From Streptomyces sp. CG4 (GTDB lineage Bacteria; Actinomycetota; Actinomycetes; Streptomycetales; Streptomycetaceae), in NCBI RefSeq assembly GCF_041080655.1, contig NZ_CP163525.1, forward strand, positions 3,348,001 through 3,412,000: a stretch of 64,000 nucleotides of DNA, given 5' to 3'. This document shows, piece by piece, positions 42,531 through 51,713 of the stretch (the stretch's first letter is position 1; each line of letters begins with the position of its first letter). Made by a program: the position numbers and the translations under genes. Below the pieces are notes generated by a model. The model was not told the origin of the DNA. It made no database searches and saw only the letters and a program-made list of their open reading frames with translations.

Positions 42531-43115
42531 TCAGCGCTTCCTCGTGTAGGTCCGCACGAGCGCGCCGTTGCCGAAGGCGCGCACCCCGTCGAGGGTGAAC
42601 TCCTTGATGTCGAGGCCGCTGCCGAACATGGGCATGCCCTTGCCGTAGACGAGCGGATAGGTCTTGATGACGAGTTCGTCGATCTCCTCCAGCAACTCTC
42701 CGGCGAGGTGCGAACCGCCGCACAGATAGATGCCCAGGCCGCCCTCCTCCGCCTTCAGCGCGCGCACCTTGCCGATCAGGTCGGCGGAGATGATCTCGAC
42801 GTTCGGGTCGGGGGACTCGGCGATGCTGCGGGAGGCGACGTACTCGCGCAGATGGGCGTAGGGGCTGGTGATGCCCTCCTTGAGGGCCAATTCGTAGCTG
42901 GCCCTGCCCTGGATGACGGTGTCGAACCGCTTGTTCTCCAGGTGGTCGAGGCCCAGCGGGGTGCGGCCGTGGGTGGGCAGGGTCTCCGGGAACTCCGTCT
43001 TGAGGAAGTCGAAGTACTCCTCGTCCATGAAGCGGAGCATCGCGGTGCCGTCGCCCTGCTCGTCTCCGATGAAGCCGTCGAGCGAGCAGGCGATGAAGTA
43101 GGTGAGCTTGCGCAA
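42531..43115 (-). CDS. RibD C-terminal / dihydrofolate-reductase-like protein
   Basis: A 194-residue protein: LRKLTYFIACSLDGFIGDE at the start and GLGIYLCGGSHLAGELLEEI near residue 125, the NADPH-binding region of the RibD_C fold. No RibD deaminase domain. Start is TTG at 43115; the frame continues upstream but family members begin near RKL. Repeats with GTAGT upstream may be operator sites. Confidence 0.8.
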   Translation of the reverse strand: MRKLTYFIACSLDGFIGDEQGDGTAMLRFMDEEYFDFLKTEFPETLPTHGRTPLGLDHLENKRFDTVIQGRASYELALKEGITSPYAHLREYVASRSIAESPDPNVEIISADLIGKVRALKAEEGGLGIYLCGGSHLAGELLEEIDELVIKTYPLVYGKGMPMFGSGLDIKEFTLDGVRAFGNGALVRTYTRKR

Positions 43116-43154
43116 GCTGGTCTCTTTTCTGCACGGACTCGGTGCGGCCGAATG

Positions 43155-43205
43155 ACCACTCCATTCGTAGTGGTTTATTTGTAGTACTCCAACCGTAGTG
43201 GTCGC
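43155..43205 (-). promoter_or_regulatory. repeated GTAGTGG sites upstream of the RibD-like gene
   Basis: CGTAGTGG occurs at about 43166-43173 and 43194-43201, with GTAGTACT between (43181-43188) and an inverse CCACT at 43157-43161. They are in an AT-richer patch and probably form the operator/promoter of the minus-strand gene. Confidence 0.45.
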
Positions 43206-43261
43206 AAGGGGTTTTCGTGGCCGGTCGCAAGTGGGAGAACCGATTCCGCATGCGCGCATGC

Positions 43262-43298
43262 GGCGGGCCCGCACACAGTGGGGGTGTGCGGGCCCGCC
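43262..43298 (-). terminator. strong hairpin after the polyprenyl synthase gene
   Basis: GGCGGGCCCGCACAC (43262-43276) and GTGTGCGGGCCCGCC (43284-43298) form a perfect 15-bp stem with a 7-base loop, 88 bases past the stop of the synthase gene. Confidence 0.8.
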
Positions 43299-43385
43299 TG
43301 GCCGGAGCCTCGATGCCCGTGCGGGGTCAGGGGCCGCGCGGGCCGCGCGCTCCGGATTCTTCCCGGCCGCCGGTGCCGGTGGCGC

Positions 43386-44525
43386 TCAGCCGGTGCGCCG
43401 GGTGACGAACTCGGCGAGCGCCAGCAGACCGCCCGCCGCCTCGGGGACGGGGATCGCGCGGGCCAGCTCCTGCATGGCGCGGGCCATCCGGTCGGCCGCC
43501 TCGGCCTGCGCCCAGTCCCGGCCGCCGGCCCGCTCCACGGCCAGTGCCGTACGGGCGATGCCCTCGGCGTCCCCGGAGACGTACGGCTTGCCGTACAGCT
43601 CGGCGAGTTCGGCCGCCGCCTCCGTGCCGGAGGACAGGGCCGCCACCACGGGCAGCGACTTCTTGCGGGCCGCGAGATCCGCGCCGGCCGGCTTCCCGGT
43701 GCGTCGCGGGTCACCCCATATGCCGATGACGTCGTCGATCAGCTGGAAGGCGAGCCCGGCCTGGCGGCCGAAGCCGTCCAGCGCGGCCACGTCCTCACCG
43801 TCGGCGCCCGCGTACAGAGCGCCGAGGGCGCAGGCACAGCCCAGCAGCGCGCCGGTCTTCGCCTCGGCCATGGCGAGCGCCTCGTCCAGGGTGACCTCGT
43901 CCGGGCCGCGCCGTTCCATGTCCGTGTCGGTGTGCTGACCCGCGCACAGCTCCACGACGCAGTCCGCGAGCCGGGCCGCGGCCGGACCGGAGGCCGGGTG
44001 CGGGTCCTCGGCGAGCAGCCGCAGGGCCAGCGCCTGCAGGGCGTCACCGGCGAGGATCGCGTCGGGGACGCCGAACACGGTCCAGACCGTGGCCCGGTGC
44101 CGACGGGAGGCGTCCCGGTCCATCACGTCGTCGTGCAACAGCGTGAAGTTGTGGACCAGTTCGACCGCGACCGCCGCCCGGACCGCCGCCGCACAGGCCG
44201 CCGGTCCGCCGAGGGCGGTGGCCGCCGCCAGGACGAGCGCGGGCCGGATCGCCTTGCCGGCGTTGTCCCGCGCCGGGGTGCCGTCCGCGTGCTGCCAGCC
44301 GAAGTGGTAGAGCGCGATCCGGCGCATGGAGCCGGGCAGCGACTCCAGGGCCGCGCGCAGCTCCGGGTCGACCAGGGTCCGGGTGCGCTCCAGCAGCGCC
44401 GCCGCCTCCTGTCCGTCGAGCGGACCGACATCCGTGTCGCCGGTCCTCCCCCGCCGTTCCCCCGCCGAGCCGGGGTGCGGCACGGTGGGGGAAGGCTGTT
44501 CGGTCTCCGTCATGAACTCGGCCAT
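43386..44525 (-). CDS. encapsulin-associated polyprenyl diphosphate synthase
   Basis: A 379-residue trans-prenyltransferase. First Asp-rich motif LLHDDVMD (about 128-135), second LIDDVIGIWGD (about 242-252), and a GKPAGADLAARKKSLPVV block. The first 35 residues are Ser/Thr/Pro/Gly-rich and probably disordered, which in Family 2B encapsulin cargo serves as loading tag. It condenses isopentenyl units. GAGGGGGAG precedes ATG 44525. It lies 113 bases after the encapsulin gene, same strand. Confidence 0.9.
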   Translation of the reverse strand: MAEFMTETEQPSPTVPHPGSAGERRGRTGDTDVGPLDGQEAAALLERTRTLVDPELRAALESLPGSMRRIALYHFGWQHADGTPARDNAGKAIRPALVLAAATALGGPAACAAAVRAAVAVELVHNFTLLHDDVMDRDASRRHRATVWTVFGVPDAILAGDALQALALRLLAEDPHPASGPAAARLADCVVELCAGQHTDTDMERRGPDEVTLDEALAMAEAKTGALLGCACALGALYAGADGEDVAALDGFGRQAGLAFQLIDDVIGIWGDPRRTGKPAGADLAARKKSLPVVAALSSGTEAAAELAELYGKPYVSGDAEGIARTALAVERAGGRDWAQAEAADRMARAMQELARAIPVPEAAGGLLALAEFVTRRTG

Positions 44526-44637
44526 GTCTCCCCCTCGCCAGGTCCGCGGACACCGGCGTAGCCGGCCCGGCCGGACGCATATTCCGAGGGTCTACCCTCC
44601 CGGGCGAGCGGGGACACGGCCGCGAAGTGCGGAAACG

Positions 44638-46044
44638 TCACCTCCACCGGCCGATCTCGACGTTCTCCAGCACGCCGAGCGCATCGGGCACCAGCACGGC
44701 GGCCGAGTAGTAGGCCGTCACCAGGTACTTGATGATCGCCTGTTCGTTGATGCCCATGAACCGCACCGACAGGCTCGGCTCGATCTCGTCCGGGATGCCC
44801 GACTGCCTGAGGCCGATGACACCCTGGTCCTGCTCGCCGGTACGCATGGCGATGATCGAGGTCGTGCGCTCCGGGCTGACCGGGATCTTGTTGCAGGGGT
44901 AGATCGGCACTCCGCGCCAGGTCGGGATGCGGTTGCCGCCGATCTCGACGGTCTCCGGGACCAGTCCCCGCTTGTTCAGCTCGCGCCCGAACGCCGCGAT
45001 CGCGCGCGGGTGGGCCAGGAACAGCTTGGTGCTGCGCCGACGGCTGAGCAGCTCGTCCATGTCGTCCGGGCCGGGCACGCCGTCGTGCGGCTGGATCCGC
45101 TGGTCGTACTCGCAGTTGTTCAGCAGGCCGAATTCGCGGTTGTTGATCAGCTCGTGCTCCTGGCGCTCCTTGAGCGCCTCGACCGTGAGCCTGAGCTGCT
45201 GCTCGGTCTGGTTCATCGGCTGGTTGTACAGATCGGCCACGCGCGTGTGGATGCGCAGCACGGTCTGGGCGATGCTCAGCTCGTACTCGCGAGGCCGGGG
45301 CTCGTAGTCCACGAAGGTGTGCGGGATGTCGGGCTCGCCGGAGTGGCCGGCCGCCAGCTCGACCTCCTTCTCGCCGTACTTGTTGGTCCGCTGCTCCGGC
45401 ACCGAGCGGAGCTGCTCCAGGTGTTCGCGCAGGGTGTCCGCGCGCTCGGCGACCTGCTCGAAGTCCTGGCGGCTGAGGATCAGCACGGTGGTCGCGGTGT
45501 CCGCGCGGGCGGTGAACTCCCAGATGGCGTCGGGGTCCAGCAGTGCCTGCTCGCCGAAGTAGGCGCCGTCGGCGAGGACTCCGAGGACGGCGTCGTCGCC
45601 GTAGGGGCCGGTGCCGATCTTCTCGACCCTGCCGTGCGCCAGCAGGTACACCTCGCTCGTCCGGTTGCCGAAGTCGGCGATCACCTCGCCGGGCGCGAAG
45701 TCGCGCTGGCGGCAGCGGCGGGCCAGCTCCGTCAGCACCTCCTCGTCCTCGTACGAGCGCAGGGCCGGCAGCTCGCCGAGTTCGGCCGGGATGACCTCGA
45801 CCTGGTCCCCGGTCTTGACGAAGGTGATGCGACCGTCGCCGACGGTGTACGCCAGTCGCCTGTTGACCCGGTACGTGCCGCCGTGTACGTCGACCCACGG
45901 GAGCGTGCGCAGCAGCCAGCGGGAGCTGATCTCCTGCATCTGCGGAACGGACTTGGTTGTGGTGGCCAGGTTCCGCGCTGCCGCCGTCCCGAGGGACTGC
46001 TGCGGCTTGCCCTGATCCGTGCGGACCTCTTCGCCTACCGACAT
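44638..46044 (-). CDS. Family 2B encapsulin nanocompartment shell protein
   Basis: A 468-residue HK97-fold shell protein. An N-terminal arm (1-75) with [20 protein letters not shown], an inserted cyclic-nucleotide-binding-like domain (about 95-215; [30 protein letters not shown]), and the shell core (about 250-468; [38 protein letters not shown]). Family 2B encapsulins package enzymes such as prenyl synthases and terpene cyclases. GGGAGG precedes ATG 46044. The next gene is the prenyl synthase cargo. Confidence 0.93.
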   Translation of the reverse strand: MSVGEEVRTDQGKPQQSLGTAAARNLATTTKSVPQMQEISSRWLLRTLPWVDVHGGTYRVNRRLAYTVGDGRITFVKTGDQVEVIPAELGELPALRSYEDEEVLTELARRCRQRDFAPGEVIADFGNRTSEVYLLAHGRVEKIGTGPYGDDAVLGVLADGAYFGEQALLDPDAIWEFTARADTATTVLILSRQDFEQVAERADTLREHLEQLRSVPEQRTNKYGEKEVELAAGHSGEPDIPHTFVDYEPRPREYELSIAQTVLRIHTRVADLYNQPMNQTEQQLRLTVEALKERQEHELINNREFGLLNNCEYDQRIQPHDGVPGPDDMDELLSRRRSTKLFLAHPRAIAAFGRELNKRGLVPETVEIGGNRIPTWRGVPIYPCNKIPVSPERTTSIIAMRTGEQDQGVIGLRQSGIPDEIEPSLSVRFMGINEQAIIKYLVTAYYSAAVLVPDALGVLENVEIGRWR

Positions 46045-46292
46045 AGAGAATTGCCTCCCAGGTATTCCCGGTGCCGAATCGCAGGGTGCACCGGCCTCGG
46101 GATCCGAGCCTTCCATCACGGACCGTGGTCGCACCATTACCCGAATGAGCGGGAATGGATCATCGGATTACCGGGCATGGAGAAGGCTCCCGTCCCGTGC
46201 TCGTCCGTCGCCGCAGTACGTCGTCCGCAAGGTGCCGTCGCCGCGCCAGGGGGCGCGCCCGCCCAGCCCCCGCACCGGGTGACAATGAAGCC

Positions 46293-47258
46293 GTGACCAG
46301 CCCCGACGCGCTCGTGCCCCGGCTCCCCTCGCCCCTCCAGGACGTGCGGGACGACCGGTTCGAGCGGCACGGGCTGCGGCTGTCGCTCAAGCGCGACGAC
46401 CTGATCCACCCCCACCTCATCGGCAACAAGTGGCGCAAGCTCGTGCCGAACATCGAGGCGGCGCGGGGCCGCCCGCTGGTCACGTTCGGCGGGGCCTACT
46501 CCAACCACCTGCGCGCCACCGCCGCCGCGGGCCGCCTCCTCGGGCTCGCGACCACCGGCGTGGTCCGCGGCGCGGAACTGGCCGGCCGTCCGCTCAACCC
46601 CTCCCTGGCCCGCTGCGCGGCGGACGGCATGCGGCTGCACTTCATCGACAGATCGACGTACCGACGCAAGACCGAGCCGGAGACCCTGGCCGCGATCCTG
46701 CGCGCGGCCGGCGCCGAGGAGGCGTACGTCGTGCCCGAGGGCGGCAGCAACGGCGCGGCCGTGCACGGCTGCCGGGCGCTGGGCGAGGAGCTGCGCGGGC
46801 ACGCCGACGTCGTCGCGGTCGCCTGCGGCACCGGCGGCACGCTCGCGGGGCTGGCCGCCGGGCTGACGGCAGGGCAGCGGGCGCTCGGCGTACCGGTGCT
46901 CAGGGGCGGCTTCCTGGAGCGCGACATACAGGCACTGCAGGAACGTGCCTTCGGCGGCCGTACCGGCGCCTGGTCCCTCGACGAGCGCTTCCACTTCGGC
47001 GGTTACGCGCGTACGACACCCGAACTGCACGCGTTCGCCGAGGACTTCGAGGACCGCCACGGGCTGCCCGTCGAGCGTCTCTATGTCGCCAAGTTGCTCT
47101 ACGGACTTGTCGTCCTGGCGGACGAGGGTGCCTTCCCGCGCGGGACGACGATCGCCGCCGTCGTCACCGGGCGGCCGTTCCCGGCGGGCCGACCCGCCTC
47201 CACCGGGGCTAACCCGCCTCCCGGAAGGCCGCCGCCTCCTCCAGGTCCAGCCGTCTGA
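46293..47258 (+). CDS. PLP-dependent D-cysteine desulfhydrase / ACC-deaminase-like enzyme
   Basis: A 321-residue fold-type II PLP enzyme. PLP-binding Lys in LIGNKWRKLVPNIE, FGGAYSNHLRATAAA (substrate site), VVPEGGSNGAA and CGTGGTLAG (phosphate loop). It may break down D-cysteine or related amino acids. Start is GTG at 46293; longer frame into the encapsulin promoter is not supported. The Pro/Gly-rich tail (last 20 residues) overlaps the antiporter gene by 50 bases. Confidence 0.85.
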   Translation: MTSPDALVPRLPSPLQDVRDDRFERHGLRLSLKRDDLIHPHLIGNKWRKLVPNIEAARGRPLVTFGGAYSNHLRATAAAGRLLGLATTGVVRGAELAGRPLNPSLARCAADGMRLHFIDRSTYRRKTEPETLAAILRAAGAEEAYVVPEGGSNGAAVHGCRALGEELRGHADVVAVACGTGGTLAGLAAGLTAGQRALGVPVLRGGFLERDIQALQERAFGGRTGAWSLDERFHFGGYARTTPELHAFAEDFEDRHGLPVERLYVAKLLYGLVVLADEGAFPRGTTIAAVVTGRPFPAGRPASTGANPPPGRPPPPPGPAV

Positions 47259-48804
47259 GGAGCGCGCGCAGCATCTCGTCGTCGATGTAGCGGTGGTCGC
47301 GGAGTCTGACGAAGACCTCGCGTTCGGCGCTGATCATCTCGCGGGACAGCCGGCGGTAGGTGTCGTCGAAGGACTCCCCGGTGACCGGGTTGGTCTGGCC
47401 GAGGCGCTCCCAGACGGCGTTGCGGCGGCGCTCCAGGACCGTGCGCAGCCGGTCGGCGAGCGGCGGGGGCAGAGCGTTGCGCTCGTCGGAGAGAAGGTCG
47501 TCGAGGCGGCTCTCGGCGGCCCGGGAGGCCTGTGCCTGGGCGTTGGCCTCGGCGAGCGTCTCGGCCTGCGGATCGCGGCCGGGGAACCGCATCAGACGGA
47601 TCAGTGGCGCGAGCGACAGCCCCTGCACGACCAGCGTGCCGATGACCGTGGTGAAGGTCAGGAAGAGGATCAGGTTCCGCTGCGGGAAGGGGGCGCCGCC
47701 GTGCACCGTGAGCGGGATCGAGAACGCGATGGCGAGGGACACCACACCGCGCATGGCGGCCCATCCGGTCACGACCGGCGCCCGCCAGGTGACGTCCCCC
47801 TCGCGCTCCCTGATCCGGCTGAAGAGCGCGCGGGGCAGGAAGGTCGCCGGGAACACCCAGGCGAAGCGGGCCGCCACGACCACGGCGAAGACCGCGATCG
47901 CGTACCAGGCCGCGTCGCCCCCCTGGTATGCCCCCAACCCCTTGAGGACGGTGGGCAGTTGCAGCCCGATCAGCGCGAACACCGCCGATTCCAGCAGGAA
48001 GGCGACCATCCGCCACACCGCGTCCTCCTGGAGCCGGGTGGCGAAGTCGACCTCCCACGCGCGGTGCCCGAGATACACCGCGACCACGACGACCGCGAGG
48101 ACGCCGGAGCCGTGGAACTGCTCGGCCACGCCGTAGGCGACGAACGGGATCAGCAGTGAGAGCGTGTTCTGCAGCAGCGCCTCCTTCAGATGGGTGCGCA
48201 GCCAGTGGATCGGCACCATGAGCACGAGTCCGACGAGCACCCCGCCGACCGCGGCCCGCAGGAACTCCCAGATCCCCCCCGACCAGGTGGCACCTTCGCC
48301 GACGGCCGCGGCGAGGGCCACCTTGTAGGCGGTGATCGCGGTGGCGTCGTTCAGCAGGGACTCGCCCTGGAGGATGGTGGTGATCCGGGACGGCAGGCCG
48401 ACCCGGCGCGCGATCGCCGCGGCCGCGACCGCGTCCGTCGGGGCGACCACCGCGCCCAGCACCAGCGCGGCGGTCAGCGGCAGTCCGGGTACGACGAGAT
48501 AGGCGGCCCAGCCGACGACGAAGGTCGCGAAGAGCACGTACCCGATCGACAGCAGCCCCACGGGCCGCATCTGGGCCCGCAGATCGAGGTACGAGCTCTC
48601 GGTGCCCTCCTTGTAGAGCAGCGGGGGCAGCACCAGCGGCAGGACGACGTCCGGGGCCAGTGTGTAGTGCGGGATCCCGGGGACGTACGAGACGGCCAGG
48701 CCGACCGCGACCAGCAGCAGGGGCGCCGGCACCGGGGTGCGCCGGGCGATCCCCGCGATCCCCGCACTGCCCGCCACCAGCAACAGCAGCGGCATCACGT
48801 CCAT
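47209..48804 (-). CDS. Na+/H+ antiporter (CPA1 family)
   Basis: A 531-residue antiporter. About twelve membrane helices in residues 1-400, with GAVVAPTDAVAAAAIARRVG (cation-site Asp) and ESLLNDATAITAYKVAL. The hydrophilic C-terminal part (about 410-531) is Arg/Glu-rich and likely regulatory. Start at 48804 begins the first helix; the frame runs on but lacks sense upstream. Convergent with the D-cysteine desulfhydrase-like gene. Confidence 0.9.
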   Translation of the reverse strand: MDVMPLLLLVAGSAGIAGIARRTPVPAPLLLVAVGLAVSYVPGIPHYTLAPDVVLPLVLPPLLYKEGTESSYLDLRAQMRPVGLLSIGYVLFATFVVGWAAYLVVPGLPLTAALVLGAVVAPTDAVAAAAIARRVGLPSRITTILQGESLLNDATAITAYKVALAAAVGEGATWSGGIWEFLRAAVGGVLVGLVLMVPIHWLRTHLKEALLQNTLSLLIPFVAYGVAEQFHGSGVLAVVVVAVYLGHRAWEVDFATRLQEDAVWRMVAFLLESAVFALIGLQLPTVLKGLGAYQGGDAAWYAIAVFAVVVAARFAWVFPATFLPRALFSRIREREGDVTWRAPVVTGWAAMRGVVSLAIAFSIPLTVHGGAPFPQRNLILFLTFTTVIGTLVVQGLSLAPLIRLMRFPGRDPQAETLAEANAQAQASRAAESRLDDLLSDERNALPPPLADRLRTVLERRRNAVWERLGQTNPVTGESFDDTYRRLSREMISAEREVFVRLRDHRYIDDEMLRALLRRLDLEEAAAFREAG

Positions 48805-48865
48805 GATCCTCGCCCACCCTCGTTTTCCGCGCGGCCACCCGCACACCCGTCGTAATCTGGCAATC

Positions 48866-49126
48866 ATGAAACAGTGCACGCACGCCGACGCGCTGCCGCA
48901 CCCGGAACCGGACCCGCTCGCCCCGACCTGCCCGGAGTGCCTGCGGGACGGCACGCACCCGGTGCAGCTGCGGCTGTGCCTCAGCTGCGGCCATGTCGGC
49001 TGCTGCGACTCCTCTCCGGGAAGGCACGCGACACAGCACCACGAGACGTCCGGCCACCCGGTCATGCGGTCCTTCGAGCCCGGCGAGGAATGGCGGTGGT
49101 GCTTCGTGGACCACGTTCTCGTCTGA
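48866..49126 (+). CDS. UBP-type zinc-finger protein
   Basis: An 86-residue zf-UBP protein: CPECLRDGTHPVQLRLCLSC, CGHVGCCDSSPGRHATQHHE and GHPVMRSFEPGEEWRWCFVD. All Cys/His ligands are present. In bacteria function is unclear. Divergent from the antiporter gene and often found next to it. Confidence 0.9.
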   Translation: MKQCTHADALPHPEPDPLAPTCPECLRDGTHPVQLRLCLSCGHVGCCDSSPGRHATQHHETSGHPVMRSFEPGEEWRWCFVDHVLV

Positions 49127-49450
49127 GCCCCTCGCGTCGCGCGGGTTCTGGCGTGGTCGCATTCCCGTCCGACCGCGTTCTCGTGTGACACTGCATGCGG
49201 CGGCGGCCGCACGACGGTTCGAGCGTCTGACGTCTGGGTACGTCAACCCGGCGCGCGCTCTTCCCATTTGGGCCCGCAAACCCTCTAGACACGGAGCGTA
49301 TACACAGCTTTACTGTGAGTGACGCAAGGGGGGTTGGGATCCCGGGACAGGAACGTTCGGAGCGCGATAGCGTCACCGCCGAACCACGTACGCGTTACCC
49401 CGGGGGGCGACCCTCGGCCCCGTAAAGCTTGTACCACCATGGAGGTGAGG
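49127..49450 (+). promoter_or_regulatory. upstream region of the anti-sigma/sigH operon with BldD-like box
   Basis: A gene-free region of 324 bases. TTTACTGTGAGTGAC at 49309-49323 matches the BldD consensus (NTNACNCWGNGTNAN) at all but one position; sigH is a known BldD target in S. coelicolor. Confidence 0.55.
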
Positions 49451-49867
49451 GTGTCCCAGATCGCAGGCGAGCCCGCGGCGAATCAGGACTTCGTGGAAGT
49501 CCGGCTGCCGGCCGCGGGTGCCTACCTGTCGGTGCTGCGGACGGCCACGGCCGGTCTCGCGGCCCGCTTGGACTTCACCCTGGACGAGATCGAGGACCTG
49601 CGCATCGCCGTCGACGAGGCTTGCGCGATCCTGCTCCAACAGGCCGTGCCCGGCTCCGTGCTCAGCTGTGTCTTCCGGCTCGTCGACGACTCGCTGGAGG
49701 TCACGGTCTCGGCGCCGACCACGGACGGTCATGCCCCGTCGCGGGACACCTTCGCCTGGACCGTGCTGTCGGCCCTCGCGGGCAAGGTCTCGTCCGCCGT
49801 GGACGAGGACAAGACCGTGTCGATCAGCCTCTACAAACAGCGCGGCGCGGGCCCCGGCCCGGCGTGA
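49451..49867 (+). CDS. prsH: RsbW-like anti-sigma factor of SigH
   Basis: A 138-residue HATPase: EIEDLRIAVDEACAILLQQA is the N box; the ATP lid region is short. It resembles the anti-SigH factor of S. coelicolor (PrsH/UshX), which holds SigH until stress. The GTG at 49451 is preferred over ATG 49439 because GGAGGTGAGG lies between them. The stop overlaps the GTG of sigH. Confidence 0.82.
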   Translation: MSQIAGEPAANQDFVEVRLPAAGAYLSVLRTATAGLAARLDFTLDEIEDLRIAVDEACAILLQQAVPGSVLSCVFRLVDDSLEVTVSAPTTDGHAPSRDTFAWTVLSALAGKVSSAVDEDKTVSISLYKQRGAGPGPA

Positions 49868-50997
49868 GGAACGGGGACGGTCCGGTGCGGGACGAAGAGC
49901 GCGGCACACGCGAGCTGCCGACCGGGGACGGGGGTGCCCCCTGGTCGAGCGCGGGCGAGATCTCCGGGGAAGCCCCCAGAGACGGTTCCCGGCGCATGGC
50001 GGACGGCATCGACGGCATCCCCGAGCAGGCCAGGCCGCACCCGCAGGACGATTCCGCGGGTGCCGGAGGCGACGCTGCCGTGCAGGGCGTACGGCCGGAG
50101 GGATCCGGCGGCGCCGGACCCGCCGTCCACGCGGGGGCCATGGCTCGGGGAAGGGCTACGGGCGGGACGATGAGCGAGCACGAGCGAAACGCCGAGGACG
50201 AGGCGCCGGGTGCGCAGGCCGTGCAGGCCGCACAGCACGGCCCTCAGGACCGCAGCGGTGCGCGGGCGATGTTCGTGGAGCTGCGCAAGCTGAACGCGGG
50301 CAGCGCGGAGTACGCCGAGCTGCGCAATCAGCTGGTCCGTATGCATCTGCCGCTCGTGGAGCACCTGGCGCGCCGGTTCCGCAACCGCGGTGAGCCGCTG
50401 GACGACCTCACCCAGGTCGCCACGATCGGTCTGATCAAGTCCGTGGACCGGTTCGACCCGGAGCGCGGCGTCGAGTTCTCCACGTACGCCACCCCGACCG
50501 TCGTCGGCGAGATCAAGCGGCACTTCCGCGACAAGGGCTGGGCGGTCCGCGTGCCACGCCGGCTGCAGGAGCTGCGGCTCTCGCTGACCACGGCGACGGC
50601 CGAGCTGTCCCAGCTGCACGGCCGCTCCCCCACGGTCCACGAGCTGGCCGAGAAGCTCGCGATCTCCGAGGAGGAGGTCCTGGAGGGCCTGGAGTCCGCC
50701 AACGCGTACTCCACGCTGTCCCTGGACGTCCCCGACACCGACGACGAGTCCCCGGCGGTCGCCGACACCCTCGGCGCGGAGGACGAGGCGCTGGAGGGCG
50801 TGGAGTACCGGGAATCGCTGAAGCCGCTGCTGGAGGATCTCCCGCCGCGGGAGAAGCGGATCCTGCTGCTGCGCTTCTTCGGGAACATGACCCAGTCGCA
50901 GATCGCGCAGGAGGTCGGCATCTCCCAGATGCACGTCTCCCGGCTACTGGCCCGCACGCTGGCACAGCTGCGGGAGAAGCTGCTCGTCGAAGAGTGA
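49864..50997 (+). CDS. sigH: stress-response sigma factor SigH
   Basis: A sigma-B/F-like sigma factor, 377 residues from the GTG that overlaps the anti-sigma stop. Residues about 1-120 are a low-complexity extension; then region 2 (HLARRFRNRGEPLDDLTQVA, STYATPTVVGEIKRHFRDKG), region 3 and region 4 (MTQSQIAQEVGISQMHVSRL). An internal ATG at 50170 (MSEHERNAEDEAPG) would give a 275-residue short form. In S. coelicolor several SigH forms are made, so both starts may be used. Confidence 0.9.
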   Translation: MRNGDGPVRDEERGTRELPTGDGGAPWSSAGEISGEAPRDGSRRMADGIDGIPEQARPHPQDDSAGAGGDAAVQGVRPEGSGGAGPAVHAGAMARGRATGGTMSEHERNAEDEAPGAQAVQAAQHGPQDRSGARAMFVELRKLNAGSAEYAELRNQLVRMHLPLVEHLARRFRNRGEPLDDLTQVATIGLIKSVDRFDPERGVEFSTYATPTVVGEIKRHFRDKGWAVRVPRRLQELRLSLTTATAELSQLHGRSPTVHELAEKLAISEEEVLEGLESANAYSTLSLDVPDTDDESPAVADTLGAEDEALEGVEYRESLKPLLEDLPPREKRILLLRFFGNMTQSQIAQEVGISQMHVSRLLARTLAQLREKLLVEE

Positions 50998-51053
50998 CCT
51001 GTCCGGAGTGACCTGTCCGAGTGATCCGTCCGGAGTGATCTCTTCGGAGTGAT

Positions 51054-51479
51054 CTATTCGGCGCGACCCGGTCCCTTGATGCCGAGGGCCCGGGTCGTCT
51101 CGCCGTTGACGAGCAGCACGAGCGCCGCCACGGCTACGACGGCCAGGGCGATCCCGGCCGGGATGGCCATGCTGTCGGCCTGGAGCAGGTTGTAGGCGAT
51201 CGGCAGCGCCAAGAGCTGGGTGATCACCGCAGGGCCACGGCTCCAGCTGCGCCGCAGCAGCAGTCCGCGCGCGGCGAGCAACGGCAGCAGCGCGAGCACC
51301 ACCAGCGTGACGCCCAGGGTCACGGCCTGCTGCCGGTCGTCCGGGGCACCGGTGGCCCCGAGGACGAGCACCCACAGCCCGCCGACCACCAGCGCGCCGC
51401 CCTCCAGGGCGGCCAGCAGGGCGGCGTACGTCAGCCGACGGGGCCGGGGTTCCGGGGCGGGGTTCTGCTCACTGCTCAC
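51054..51479 (-). CDS. four-helix membrane protein
   Basis: A 141-residue membrane protein with about four helices (LLAALEGGALVVGGLWVLVL, VTLGVTLVVLALLPLLAARG, TQLLALPIAYNLL, IPAGIALAVVAVAALVLLV). Start is GTG at 51479. Function unknown. Convergent with sigH. Confidence 0.82.
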   Translation of the reverse strand: MSSEQNPAPEPRPRRLTYAALLAALEGGALVVGGLWVLVLGATGAPDDRQQAVTLGVTLVVLALLPLLAARGLLLRRSWSRGPAVITQLLALPIAYNLLQADSMAIPAGIALAVVAVAALVLLVNGETTRALGIKGPGRAE

Positions 51480-51713
51480 CCCAGCAGGGTAGCCGCAGGG
51501 CTTTGAGGAACACGGGCGGGTGTGGCGGCCGCCACCCCCTGGGGGGCGCGGGGGCTGCGCGACCGGCCCACCGCGGAACCGCACCCGGCAACGGTGAGAT
51601 CCCCAACGGCGAAGGCCGGCGCGGCGCCACGTGTCCGGGCTCGTACCCCCGCCTCTTACCCGTTCCCTACCTCGGTGTAGGCCGGGTACCCCCGGGTAGG
51701 TACGCTGCCATCC

